Part shown: positions 1 through 8,431 of the stretch, piece after piece
Layout: each line of letters starts with the position of its first letter
Numbering within the stretch: position 1 is the first letter of the stretch
Assembly (NCBI GenBank): GCA_015501055.1
Contig: JADNYV010000952.1
Location: 1 to 12,039 of the forward strand
Source: Mucidula mucida
Lineage: Eukaryota > Basidiomycota > Agaricomycetes > Agaricales > Physalacriaceae
Direction: 5' to 3'
DNA length: 12,039 nucleotides
The notes under the pieces: model-generated
The model's input: the letters and a program-made list of their open reading frames with translations, nothing else
Databases searched by the model: none
What the model was told of the DNA's origin: nothing
Translations under genes and position numbers: made by a program

Positions 1-342
1 GAATGGGAAGTTGAAAAAGTGGTTAATTCCCAGAAGTACCGCGGGGGTTTCCAATACAAGGTTCACTGGAAGGGTTATGGCACACAAACAGACATGGGAA
101 CCGGCATGCAATCTCAAGAATGCCGACGAAGCTATTCGGATTTCCACCAGCATACCGAACAAGCCGAAGCCACCTGCGCTTGCTCGCATTGAAGTCCCAT
201 GTCGCAATTTCCATCACATCTATTCCGACCCATGCCACCGCCTGAACCGAACCTCTTGACGTCACGCTACCCTCTGCGGCCCTCATGGAGCAAATCTGGC
301 GCAGAATGGAACTTGCGCCTTAAGGAGGGGGTGATGTTATGA
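1..342 (+). pseudogene. 3' end of a Ty3/Gypsy chromovirus polyprotein (integrase C-terminus with chromodomain), frameshifted
   Basis: Frame 1 opens with a chromodomain start (EWEVEKVV, then FQYKVHWKGYG). The expected continuation TWEPACNLKNADEAI lies in frame 2 from about base 89. A DFHQ motif is back in frame 1 near 147, PNKPKP is in frame 2 near 163, and the final segment ending LRLKEGVML is in frame 1, stopping at TGA 340-342 just inside the LTR. Two to four small indels therefore disrupt it. In chromoviruses this domain follows the integrase and is thought to steer integration to marked chromatin. The order chromodomain, short tail, polypurine tract, LTR is standard for the 3' end of these elements. 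The rest of pol lies outside the window. It is clearly a retroelement remnant; the exact frameshift positions are approximate. Confidence 0.85.
322..334 (+). other. Polypurine tract (plus-strand primer site) of the retroelement
   Basis: A purine-rich run (AAGGAGGGGGTGA) directly abuts the TGTTA start of the LTR. This is where the plus-strand primer of LTR retrotransposons lies. It supports placing the U3 edge at base 335. Confidence 0.7.
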
Positions 343-853
343 ATCGCCATATTTTCACATTTCACATCTTATCATATCTTATCGGGGGCCTTGTCTTATC
401 AACCAACGGACTGTTTCATCATCTGTTTCGTCACCGATCATACCCTTTTCATTACCGAAGCCGTACTCATGTCGGACACACGCCCAACACATGGATGACA
501 TCATACATGCCGATACCTCATGGATCCCATTGTATACACACCGCCGACATCGTAGTACACATGGTGTTTCAGTATTATTACTTACATGCAGTTACCACTC
601 GTATTTAATGGTTTCACGGACTAGTAGCATACAACACTGGGTCAAGGGCGTGGAGCATCCCTAGGGAAACGGTATGGACAAGGAGTCCAAACACAGCTTA
701 CTAGTATATAAGCAGTAGTATAGTATCATTGTACTTTAGTTCCAATCTCGTTTATACACCTGGCCTAGCCTAGTCTTACGAACGCGAACACTTTCTTCCT
801 TAGTTCTTGCTGTGGTACCTGGTTGAGTCTCGTGGCTTAGTCAGTCGCTAACA
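335..853 (+). mobile_element. 3' LTR of the chromovirus
   Basis: The 519-bp unit starts TGTTATGAATC directly after the polypurine tract and ends GTCGCTAACA, giving the classic TGTTA...TAACA ends of Ty3/Gypsy LTRs. A TATA-like box (TATATAAG, about 704-711) is followed by the likely transcription start region near 730-745, so U3 occupies roughly 335-735 and R-U5 the rest. The five bases that follow (GTAAG, 854-858) would be one copy of a target duplication; the partner is outside the window. A second LTR start of the same family follows in inverted orientation. Confidence 0.8.
701..712 (+). promoter_or_regulatory. TATA box of the LTR promoter
   Basis: TAGTATATAAGC sits about two thirds of the way into the LTR, where the polymerase II promoter of a retrotransposon U3 is expected. 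Transcription from here would run rightwards through the inverted LTR fragment. Confidence 0.5.
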
Positions 854-1100
854 GTAAGTAATAATACTGAAATAACATGTGTGCTATGAATGTTGTGGTG
901 TGTATACAATAGAGAGTCCATGAGTATCGCATGTATGATGTCATCCATGTGTTGGCATGTGTCCGACATGAGTACGGCTTGTAATGAAAGGAGTATGATC
1001 GTGATGAAACAGATGATGAACAGTCCGTTGGTTGATAAGACAAGGCCCCCGATAAGATATGATAAGATGTGAAAATGTGAAAATTTGGTGATTCATAACA
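854..1100 (-). mobile_element. Inverted 5' portion (U3) of a second LTR of the same family
   Basis: Read on the minus strand, 1100 down to 854 begins TGTTATGAATCACC and matches bases 335 to about 590 of the plus-strand LTR almost throughout (my estimate is high 80s percent identity with a few 1-3 bp indels). Shared blocks include CATCTTATCATATCTTATCG, CCAACACATGGATGACATCA and CAGTATTATTACTTAC. The match stops exactly where the plus-strand LTR ends (853/854). This fits the plus-strand element having inserted into an older minus-strand LTR. The rest of that older LTR would lie left of the window. Confidence 0.8.
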
Positions 1101-1341
1101 GTCGGCTATGAACACGAGGGCGGGCGTGATGATGATGAGGCAGCAATTGACCTGGCTGTGCAACTTACCACCCTGTCAGTCAGTTCCTAGCTCGGTGATT
1201 CCCTTTTATGTATATCCAATGGTTGTTTATATTATTGTACAATTTATGGTATTTTTTCCGATTTATTTGGCGGGGATACGGGGGACGGCGGTGAAGACAG
1301 CTGCGGCAACAGCAGGATGATGAGCGGGACCTAAGATGCCG

Positions 1342-1362
1342 GTCCGATCACGCAGTGATGTC
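1342..1362 (+). repeat. Subterminal GATCAC palindrome, truncated element
   Basis: GTCCGATCACGCAGTGATGTC carries the imperfect palindrome ATCAC/GTGAT. Related units occur at 9390-9409 (inverted), 11364-11384 and 11431-11453. Repeated subterminal motifs of this kind are commonly transposase-binding sites. Confidence 0.55.
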
Positions 1363-1448
1363 AGGCGGGCGGATCAGCTTCGAACCCGTGCTCTCAGATG
1401 GCTATAAGTCCCTTTAATTATCGTATATTACACCCAGTGGTAAATAAA

Positions 1449-1515
1449 CACTTAACCAACCTAGTTAGGTCCCCATCCTGGGTAGGGATGGGGACCTAAG
1501 TAGGTGGGTTAAGTG
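1449..1515. repeat. Terminal hairpin (about 67 bp) of the truncated DNA transposon
   Basis: The left arm begins CACTTAACCAACCTAGTTAG and the right arm ends TAGGTGGGTTAAGTG; the arms pair over about 30 bases with few mismatches around a short loop. The outer arm sequence matches the hairpins at 9241-9305 and 11511-11575, but the inner part (CCCCATCC/GGATGGGG) differs, so the fold is conserved while the inner sequence is not. Confidence 0.8.
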
Positions 1516-1679
1516 GGAACCCTTGGTGTACTGGTTTGCTGGTTCCAAATGATAATCATAGTCAGGTCATACTTACTTGGGTCATACAAGGCTGGGTTGG
1601 CACAGCCACAACCCGGCTTTTGTCTTGCAAGTGACCAACACTGCCTGCCTGTCCACTCAATGTTCACTGCTGCCCCGCT

Positions 1680-1990
1680 GATTCTCAGCGTTATCAGGAT
1701 ATCTAGTTGGAAAATCAACTTCATTCACGAAGCACGACCAGCGACTGAGACCTTTTTTCCAAAACTCTCCTAGGATATATGCATTGGACGACGTCGAAAA
1801 GTGACGAGCGGCTCAGTGGGTCGCTTTCCTCCACTTCAAAGTCCCTTCCCAAATAGTCTCTTGCAGCGGGAGAGCAGTGATTTTCGGTGTGTCCTTACTC
1901 CTTGCAACGTCGGGCCTAATCTTCTCCCCCAGGCTATCTTCATGCAGGCCCGCCAAGGCGCAAATTGAACGATGACTCAGAACACTTCAA
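1680..1990 (-). pseudogene. Remnant A of an unknown gene (paralogue of 7360-7860)
   Basis: This stretch resembles 7360-7700 in the same orientation. Matching blocks on the plus strand include CACGACCA.C...GAGA, CTCTCCTA.GAT, GATTTTCGGTG.GTCCT and CTAATCTTCTC. On the minus strand both copies keep a similar reading frame: GLHEDSLGEKI then KDTPKITALP, and later VEESDPLSRSSLFDVV against VEGRGPLSRLSLFDGV in copy B. Copy A has frame changes and stops (for example between KWRKATH and the following segment). I do not recognise the protein family. It is probably a decayed duplicate; the strand choice rests on the conserved minus-strand peptides and is not certain. Confidence 0.45.
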
Positions 1991-2611
1991 TTCTGAATGG
2001 GCCATAGTCTGTGCACCTCACGGTCCTCGGTGTTTAGACCCTGCGCTTCCAGTGTGGAATTCAAAATTTGGTTATTCATGGTCAATTGCCGCCGCCACCT
2101 CCGAATGCCCACAGACGCCCACGTCTGCTGATTTTCTATCGAGCATTGAGTTGGTGTCCCTTGCGGTACTTGCAATGTACGACAGCACCGTACGACCCGG
2201 ACGCAATATTACATCGGAGAGGGGCGCTTCGAGTCGTGTCACCAGCTACATGTGTGGACTGATCACAATATAAGTAGGTCAAAGACCCGATCCTACACTT
2301 TTGGTGGCCTCTACTATATGTAGTCAAGTAGCTCATTTTGACCTGCCGTTGACTTGACGACCCCCAACCGATGACAGTGGTGCAGCACGCACTCAGCCAG
2401 ATTGCCACTTGTCTGCTTGAGCTCTTGGATCTCGGACTCAAATAGTTATAACTGTCAGCTCGCCAGCATAGACTCGCTCGGGCGATAGCTCGATGCTTTC
2501 AAGTTCTTGTTTCTTTTCTTTTTGCTAGTTCTCATTCATGCTCACTGCAGGGGGCCTCACGATAGGCATTGTAGAACTGGGAGCATGGCGCGTGCCTTTT
2601 ACAACATCCTG
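1991..2611. other. Intergenic stretch with no convincing gene
   Basis: Reading frames of up to about 100 codons exist on both strands here, but none shows a recognisable motif, a good start or splice structure. The right side is the upstream region of the zinc-finger gene and contains pyrimidine-rich runs (near 2505-2525). Confidence 0.4.
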
Positions 2612-2620
2612 CATATATAA
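2612..2620 (+). promoter_or_regulatory. TATA box of the zinc-finger gene
   Basis: CATATATAA lies 60 bases upstream of the proposed ATG at 2680, leaving room for a start site near 2640-2650. A second AT-rich box (TTTATAAT) follows at 2633-2640. Confidence 0.45.
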
Positions 2621-2903
2621 TGTTCTGGCTTCTTTATAATTCTTCCCTCATACAGAAACTACTTGTCGGCTGAGTCCAAATGTTGCCGCCACCCCAACCC
2701 CCTACCGGCGGATTTGTACCTGAAGAAGGTCACCCCCGCCAGGTTGCTAGTTCCAAGGGACCAAGTCTGATCCCGTAAGAAGTCTCTTCACATCATTGAT
2801 CACTGTCCTTTCTTGATTCTTCCCACTCCTCGAACAGGAGATCATATTCTGAAGACGTTGGCGACGTGCAACACCGTACGTTTTATTCCTCTTATTGTTC
2901 AAA

Positions 2904-2905
2904 TA
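2904..2905. repeat. TA target-site duplication, left
   Basis: TA directly precedes CAGTTTAAGA of the left inverted repeat. The matching TA is at 5975-5976. TA duplication is the rule for Tc1/mariner/pogo elements. Confidence 0.75.
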
Positions 2906-2932
2906 CAGTTTAAGACGGGTCAGTTATACAAG
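2906..2932 (+). repeat. Left terminal inverted repeat of the pogo-like element
   Basis: It starts CAGTTTAAGA and contains TTATACA. It pairs with 5948-5974: the first 10 bases are identical, as is a 7-base inner block. Confidence 0.75.
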
Positions 2933-3152
2933 TAAATTGAAATTCCCATACACACAGCTATACACAATTTGGGAAGGGCCTTGGTTGTATGTAGATGATA
3001 GAATATATCGTTGTGAAGCTGTCCCGGTCGAAACTGAAGTCAGAGCCAGGCGTTCGGAACAGGTGATGTGATCAACGGAGCTGGTTGTACCATTTTGAGC
3101 AAGATGAGTCATTTTATACGACACATCGGACATCTCCGAATAACCTCCGATG

Positions 3153-5533
3153 CTACTCCGAATCGTCCGAGTCATCGTTTTTACGCTGTCCTTCGTCACC
3201 ATCCGCCACATCGAGCTCCGCCTCATCATCTACAATGCTTGTTTGCAGTTTTGGCTTTGGAATGGGCCCAAGCTTTGGTGTAGGCTTGGTGAACTTGCCT
3301 TTTACCTTGCCTGCCTTCTTATTTAATGCCCATTTTGCCTTTCCTGCAGCGTGATCCTCCTTCTCTTTGGCCCAAGCAAGTCGTCGGTTTTTGATCCACT
3401 CCTCCCTCTCCTCAACCAACACCTTCCATTCCTCCAACTCCTTCTGTAATGACTCCTTGTTCGCCGCACGCTCTTCCTTCCCGCGCTCCTTCTGAATCTG
3501 TGCCTTCTCGAACTCAACAACCCGCTCATAAAATTCATCACTTGTCAGAAGCACCGGCAGGCCATCCCCAACCAGCTTCCCTTTCCCCTTTCCCTTCCTC
3601 TTTTTCTCGTCCTAAAAGGCAAGCCGTTCGCGCAAGGACTTGCAATATACCTCATTGAGGATGTTTGCTGCCTGGAGCTCGATGGTGCGCTGGCGCAGAT
3701 GAAGTCGTTCTGCTTCGGATTCTCGAAGCGCGGCGAGGAGATGGATCTCATTCGCAGTCTTTGGCATGATAGCCAGGGCATCTGCATCTGTCGACGACAT
3801 TGGTATGTGCGCGTTCACCTTAAGCTCGAGCGGTGCTGATGAAGACTTCATGCAGAGGAATAAAGAGGATTTCTGGAGCATTTTGACAGCTTCCTTGATG
3901 GCTGCTTCCATGCCAAGTGTTCCATCTCTGGAAGAGGAAGCTGGCGCGCATGGACCATCTGCAGCCTCACTCTGGTCCACCTCCCCACTCGCGCCCTTGC
4001 CATCTCTGATGCTATCATCAACCGGTTCCACTTCCTCGTGGACTGTTTCCAGCCAATCCACGAATGGGTCATCGTCGGGATTCTCTGGATCTGGAAGACC
4101 CGTCGCGTCATCATCATCGTTATTGAACAGGTCCTGTTTTATTGATAGGGCATGCGTCAGGAGCTTCGCAACGGCGCAAACTGGAGTAGGTGGAACAACT
4201 GGCAGCAAAGTGTCTTTGCTAGGTGCTTTCATTGCCTCAGTGATAACGGATGGATCGTACGGCCAGACGCCAGTCTTTCGAAAGGCCGATTTGATAGTTC
4301 TGGGAGTCAGAGCACGAATGTGAGCCTTTCCGTAGATTAGCAGAAAGTTGCTTTTGCTGAATGATTCTCCAGTTTTACGTCGATGAGTGTCCCGTTCCTC
4401 TCGGAAGTAGCGCTTGAGTACCGAGAAAACGACAACGTCAAGTCCTTGATACACGTGTGTCGCATGTGCCGGATAGCACAAGACATGGATATTGTGCATG
4501 CAAGCGTATCGAAGAAATCCGCGCGTGTAGTGCGAATTATGTCCGTCGACAAGGAGTAAGCGAGCCTTTCCATTCGCCTTTGCCTTCGTCTGACGATCAA
4601 AATCTTTGATCCATTCGACGCCGATCTCGCCGTTGGTCCATCCCTTCTTGGAATATCCAACTCTACACAAAGGTTAGTGTGTCTTGCTCAATGTAATTAT
4701 TATACTCACGAAGCCTCCGCAGGATTTTTATCAGCACTCCAGTTGGTACAATAACCGCTACCTTTGAATATGACTGCCGGTGAAGTAGTGGTTCCGTCTG
4801 CGCATATTGTCACGGTGACGGTAGTATTCTCTCGTGTACTACCCGACTGCTGGTACTGTGGGCCTTTACGACGAGCACCCATGACACGTTCTCGAGTACC
4901 GGATGTGTCGATAATGCTGATTTCGTCCATAGCGTATGAATTTTCTTCTTCAATATCATTCTTCTTGATTGTATCGTGCAGGAGGGTGAAATAGGCTTCG
5001 TTGGTATGTGGATTAACGGCTCGTCCACGTTTCTCGTTGAGAGGAGAGGCCCACGCCATGCGAATCTCATCGGAGTGCTTTGTAAGAAAGCGTTGAGTCC
5101 ACTTTTTGCCAATACCCGTCTCCGGGAAGTCTGCTCCCAACCGCTCGCGCAAGATTTCATCGACATGCTCCTTCAGGCGTCGGTGGCTAAGGGGAAACCC
5201 TTAGTTGCCTACTTCAATGATGTAGGCAATAACAACCTTGACTTCGGCGGGTTTCAACCAAGCCTTCGTCTCGGTATTACACTGAGCACGAGTACGCTTC
5301 CCGTTGGCGTGGTTAATGATAGTGGCGTGGTTTAGCTTGATGTATTTCCCAGTTCGGGCATGATAGAGGTCCATATAACGATTGCAGATGGCTTGCGCAC
5401 CAAGAGATTCAAGGCCGGCGGCCTTTTTATCAAGCTCCTTTAGGTATGCCGAAACTGCCTCTTCCTGCAGCTCTGCCTTCGCCCGACTAGCTCGTTGTGC
5501 TTTCTTTTCATCTGATTCGGCGTAGCGTACCAT
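3153..5533 (-). pseudogene. Pogo-like DDE transposase with CENP-B-type DNA-binding region, two in-frame stops
   Basis: The ATG at 5533 has an A at -3 (ACAATGG). Exon 1 is 5533-4710 and exon 2 is 4662-3153, joined by a 47-nt GTGAGT...TAG intron with a CTAAC branch site; the total is 777 codons before the final stop. Residues 1-170 hold the helix-turn-helix region (VVIAYIIEVGN, stop, GFPLSHRRLKEHV, then GKKWTQRF). The DDE domain shows YAMDE (D203), LLLVDGHNSH (D314) and QGLDVVVF (D350), with 35 residues between the last two, as expected for DD35D. A charged, coiled-coil-like tail rich in Glu/Lys follows at about 640-720, ending in an acidic stretch. In-frame stops are TAA at 5201-5203 (codon 111) and TAG at 3612-3614 (codon 625). 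Both positions fit a former CAA/CAG, and the frame continues unchanged beyond each. Confidence 0.88.
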
Positions 5534-5947
5534 TGTGGAGGGAGGTGGGGTGAGCAGCAACGTCTAGAACCGGTGCTTGAAGGTGCTCGTTACGGCAGTA
5601 TCAAGTCATCAACGGCGGCTATCATACATGCTTTACAGAGGTTGTATGCACACCCACTAACTTAGAAACTTCTCTGTATATAGCAACGAAGTGTAGCGAC
5701 ATGTTTCAGCCATAACGAACATGCAGAACAAGCTACAGTGTCATGCCGGAGGCTCACAAATTTCTGATCAGGCTAAATTGATCGGATCTGGGCAGTAGAT
5801 CGAGAATTTCCAAATTTTTGTGCTGGGTGAGAGCGAGTAAGGCAGCCTAGAAATATGCCTAGATACATGTAGAATAATGTCTGAACAAAAAGAGGGCAGT
5901 AGCATGAGCGAGAGAACGAAATTTGACCGTCGTATAACATGATCGAT

Positions 5948-5974
5948 CCTGTATAAGGGTCTGATCTTAAACTG
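5948..5974 (-). repeat. Right terminal inverted repeat of the pogo-like element
   Basis: It ends TCTTAAACTG and is followed directly by TA and the rest of the host intron. It is the inverted partner of 2906-2932. Confidence 0.75.
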
Positions 5975-5976
5975 TA
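5975..5976. repeat. TA target-site duplication, right
   Basis: TA follows the CTG end of the element; the host intron then resumes (CGTTCTTG) and reaches its acceptor TTCAG at 5996-6000. Confidence 0.75.
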
Positions 5977-7359
5977 CGTTCTTGTTCGACTCATCTTCAG
6001 CAGCCGAAGATGGCACCAACAAGTACTGGGCGTCTTTAATCGACGTGACGCAGGATGCCCCTCAGTCCAACCAACAATTGTTTGACCTACTTACGGAGAT
6101 AAGCAGCTTCAATGCCCCGCCCGCGATGCCTGCACACTCATTCGTGGATCCCCCGAGTGATTGGCTACAAGGTTTCTTACGTGAGTATCCTTCTCTGTAC
6201 CCTTCTTCCTGGATATATCATTGACGTCTCTTACAGACGACCAAGGAACTGACGACGTTCAGGCGCTACTAGAGGGTCTAGTTCAAGACAACCCGCCCGT
6301 TCAGTCTCCATCTCTTTTTGGGGAGCCAGACGGTTTTGACGTAGTACATGATGAGTTCATCAAACACACGCTGCATCTACTTTCGGCGCAAACGTCCTCA
6401 GGTGCGGGTACCTGTTGTATTCTTATAATATCTGAATATCATGTAGTCACTGGCGATCTGGCTGTGCCTGCTAGTTTGGACGGTTTCTCTCAGTCTCACG
6501 TTATGGAACTGAAATGGGACGACTATCGCGATCCGCTTGATGGCTCGCAAGAGACGTCCTGGTCGCCCACCGAGACCGTGGCGTCTGCGGCTACTCACAC
6601 TTCCTTAGAATCGCCTAGTCACTCTCCGGCTGCCACATCTGTTTATGGCGCGGGTGGCATTGAGCAATATTTCTCCGACAACCCCACAACCGCGACCAAC
6701 GTTGAACACGCCACACCCTCAAATGTGTTCTGTCTAAAATGTCGAGACCAAAAAACGCCAAAGGTACTTCTTTTGTTGGAATGCACGACCTACTTGGTAA
6801 GCGTACTACCACTGCTCGATTTTTTGCTCCTCGCCGCAATACTTGCTGATGTTCCACAGAGCATATTTTGGCGAAGCACTTCAATATGTGAATTTATTGT
6901 CCCATCAAGGACTGTTGTAGGAAGTTCTCGCATTCTACTTCCCTACTCGGCACATTTGCGGCCCCTTGCCTGTGGGAAAACATCGCGATTTGCTTGAGAA
7001 GCAAACAGAGAGCCTCATTCATCAATCTGTCCCGCCATATGGAATGCCGGAGACTCTCATCTGCCCTCGATGTGGCATCAGGTCAGCTAAACAAGAATTC
7101 CAAGGTCAGGATGTTCGCTCTATTCTCTGACCAGGCTGAACCGATGTCCTTCAGGTCACGTCAGAAAGGTTCATTTGGGTTCGAAGTATTGTTGTCCAAT
7201 ATGCAGCAAGGAATTTGGGGGCGTCGCTCAGTTGCAGGCGCACGTCATGGACCAGCACCGAGATGCTTTGAGGCGCTTTGTCGGGGGCAGGAACATTGAT
7301 TAGTGAGCTCTATTCCTGGATTTCTCTACCCTACCCGCCTAACCCCTTGACATAGACTC

Positions 7360-7860
7360 TACTTCATGCCGACACTCACGCTATGGTTCGCAATCTTATC
7401 AAGAATCTTCATCATAGACTTTGAAATCCAATTCCATCCGTGCAGCGCACGACCATCAACAGAGATTCTGTCTTGGATTTCTAGAGCTCTCCTATGATGT
7501 ACGCATGGGACACCGTCGAACAGTGACAGGCGGCTTAGAGGGCCGCGTCCTTCCACTATGAAAACTCCTGAGACCTCGCCTTTCCCATGCAGCAATTTGG
7601 AAATTGATGGTGAGAGCGATGATTTCGGTGCGTCCTCATTTTCGATGCCCATCGGATCGGGCTAATCTTCTCTCAACGGCCTTCTTTACCGCTCATGCAG
7701 GCCTTGGTAGCGAGACTTTTCTTTCCGAAGGATCGAGGACGTCTCAATGGGGGGAGCGTATTTCCTAAATGCTGGGAAGTTCTTTAATGACATCGCCTCC
7801 AAAAAGATCAAGGCCTGTTGCGTACCTCATCCATGTCTGCCCTTCGTCGCCTCCTGATCT
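7360..7860 (-). pseudogene. Remnant B of an unknown gene (paralogue of 1680-1990)
   Basis: On the minus strand from about 7860 an open stretch contains MSLKNFPAFRKYAPP and SRYQGLHER. After a stop or frame change near 7690 it continues with IENEDAPKSSLSPS and then VEGRGPLSRLSLFDGV down to 7360. Copy A shares the GLHE, PLSR and SLFD motifs in the same order. A possible donor (CGGTAAAG) follows GLHER, so an unrecognised intron rather than a lesion is possible. I cannot name the family and no catalytic motif is evident. It starts just downstream of, and convergent with, the zinc-finger gene stop at 7303. Confidence 0.4.
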
Positions 7861-8431
7861 AGGTACAGTAGTACCACTAGTTCCTCAAATTGAATTTGAG
7901 TTCCCGGACCAGCGTCAAATTGTTTCGTAGAGAGCTCCTGTAGGCGATGAGTCCGACCAGAATCAATGTGCATGGTAAGTAGTTTTGAGTCGTCCACCAT
8001 ACATGATACTGCGTTGCAAGTTCACGAGTATGATGACCGCCGTGGGGCGAATATTCTGTATGACGCGTGCTGATTGGGTATCAATGTACTTAGGTTGACG
8101 AGGTCTGCCGGCATCAGTACATCGGCATCTAAATTCTACATCAGTGCCATACCACTCCAGCTTCGCTGGCTTGCACCTGTCGCCTCTTGTGGATGATTGT
8201 CTCCCGCTTGAATGCACCTATGAGAGGGGCATCCCTGAAGCTTGAAGTATTACAGGCATGAGACCCTTACCATCGTACAAGGAGGCCTGAGGAAGACGAA
8301 AACGAGAACCGAAGCTGACATACTTTAAGTATATTCCAGGATCTGGTACTCACCTGCTCGTCGCATATCAAGTCACGATGATTGATTGGTACACATCAGA
8401 CTGAATGCGCACAAAGGGCTGTATAAAGGTT
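7861..8431. other. Stretch with short minus-strand open frames, no assigned gene
   Basis: A minus-strand frame of 49 codons starts with an ATG at about 7972 and ends just before remnant B (MHIDSGRTHRLQEL...EELVVLLYLDQ). It looks protein-like and could be the upstream part of remnant B. Another frame at 7963-8217 has no recognisable motif. Possible splice sites (GTATGT, GTAAGG) occur on the minus strand near 8250-8330, but I could not assemble a coherent gene. Confidence 0.3.

Larger units (their letters stand above)
1101..1528 (+). mobile_element. Right-hand end of a hairpin-ended DNA transposon (5'-truncated copy)
   Basis: The last 80 bases resemble the right end of the complete element at 9228-11589: a GTAAATAA.ACTTAACC lead-in, a long hairpin, then GGGTTAAGTGGGAA...TTGGTG. 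A subterminal GATCAC palindrome (1342-1362) and a GATGAGCGGGAC box just before it are shared as well. The left limit is set only by the LTR fragment ending at 1100; the stretch 1101-1260 has no recognisable similarity to the larger copy and holds no convincing gene. The left end is not visible, so it was removed or lies left of the retroelements. The next 8 bases (TACTGGTT, 1529-1536) should be one target duplication. Confidence 0.65.
2906..5974 (-). mobile_element. Complete pogo-like (Tc1/mariner superfamily) DNA transposon
   Basis: The 3,069-bp element is bounded by TA duplications and imperfect inverted repeats. The left end, CAGTTTAAGA then TTATACA, matches the reverse complement of the right end at 20 of 27 positions. 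Pogo-family ends typically start CAGT. Inside is one two-exon transposase on the minus strand with about 250 bp of 3' flank (2906-3152) and about 440 bp of 5' flank (5534-5974); I see no other gene in these flanks. It lies wholly within an intron of the zinc-finger gene, opposite to that gene's direction. The stops in the transposase make this copy probably unable to move by itself. Confidence 0.85.
2680..7303 (+). pseudogene. C2H2 zinc-finger transcription factor-like gene, seven exons, intron 2 occupied by a transposon, three coding lesions
   Basis: Proposed exons are 2680-2774, 2838-2875, 6001-6180, 6237-6401, 6447-6796, 6860-7104 and 7155-7303, about 407 residues. Introns are 63, 54 (plus the transposon), 56, 45, 63 and 50 nt, all GT-AG with matching phases. 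The N-terminal half is acidic and Ser/Pro/Gln-rich, as in activation domains. The C-terminal part carries zinc fingers: CLKC (6731-6742) with HILAKH; CPIKDC (6898-6915) with a His 12 residues on; CPRC (7062-7073) with HVRKVH; and a textbook C-x2-C-x12-H-x4-H finger at 7193-7258. It should be a nuclear DNA-binding protein; its targets are unknown. Lesions: a missing base in or near the A-run at 6750-6755, TGA at 6889-6891 and a one-base shift at 6946-6948. These may be real decay or sequence errors. The first two exons are the least certain part, supported by TATA, splice sites and phase. Confidence 0.7.

Noticed and set aside
1965..2441. Overlapping 60-102 codon frames on both strands
   Set aside because: There is no conserved motif, splice structure or start context, and similar frames occur by chance at this base composition.
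2876..2908. A 33-nt intron ending at the ACAG of 2905-2908
   Set aside because: It is too short for this gene's intron range, and it leads straight to a stop codon. The ACAG belongs to the transposon end.
2838..2913. A short 56-residue gene ending at TAA 2911-2913 by reading through the donor at 2876
   Set aside because: The stop lies inside the transposon end. The phase-matched acceptor at 6000 and the TA duplication explain the locus better.
3766..4323. A 185-codon plus-strand Ser-rich open frame
   Set aside because: It is the antisense of the transposase exon 2, whose DDE motifs and intron are clear. Its Ser-rich composition comes from the acidic codons opposite.
5533..5560. A longer transposase N-terminus starting at 5560
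   Set aside because: The codon there is TTG. The first ATG with good context is at 5533.
5982..6224. An independent gene starting at 5982
   Set aside because: The codon there is TTG, there is no upstream in-frame ATG before a stop, and a splice acceptor ends at 6000, so this is an internal exon.
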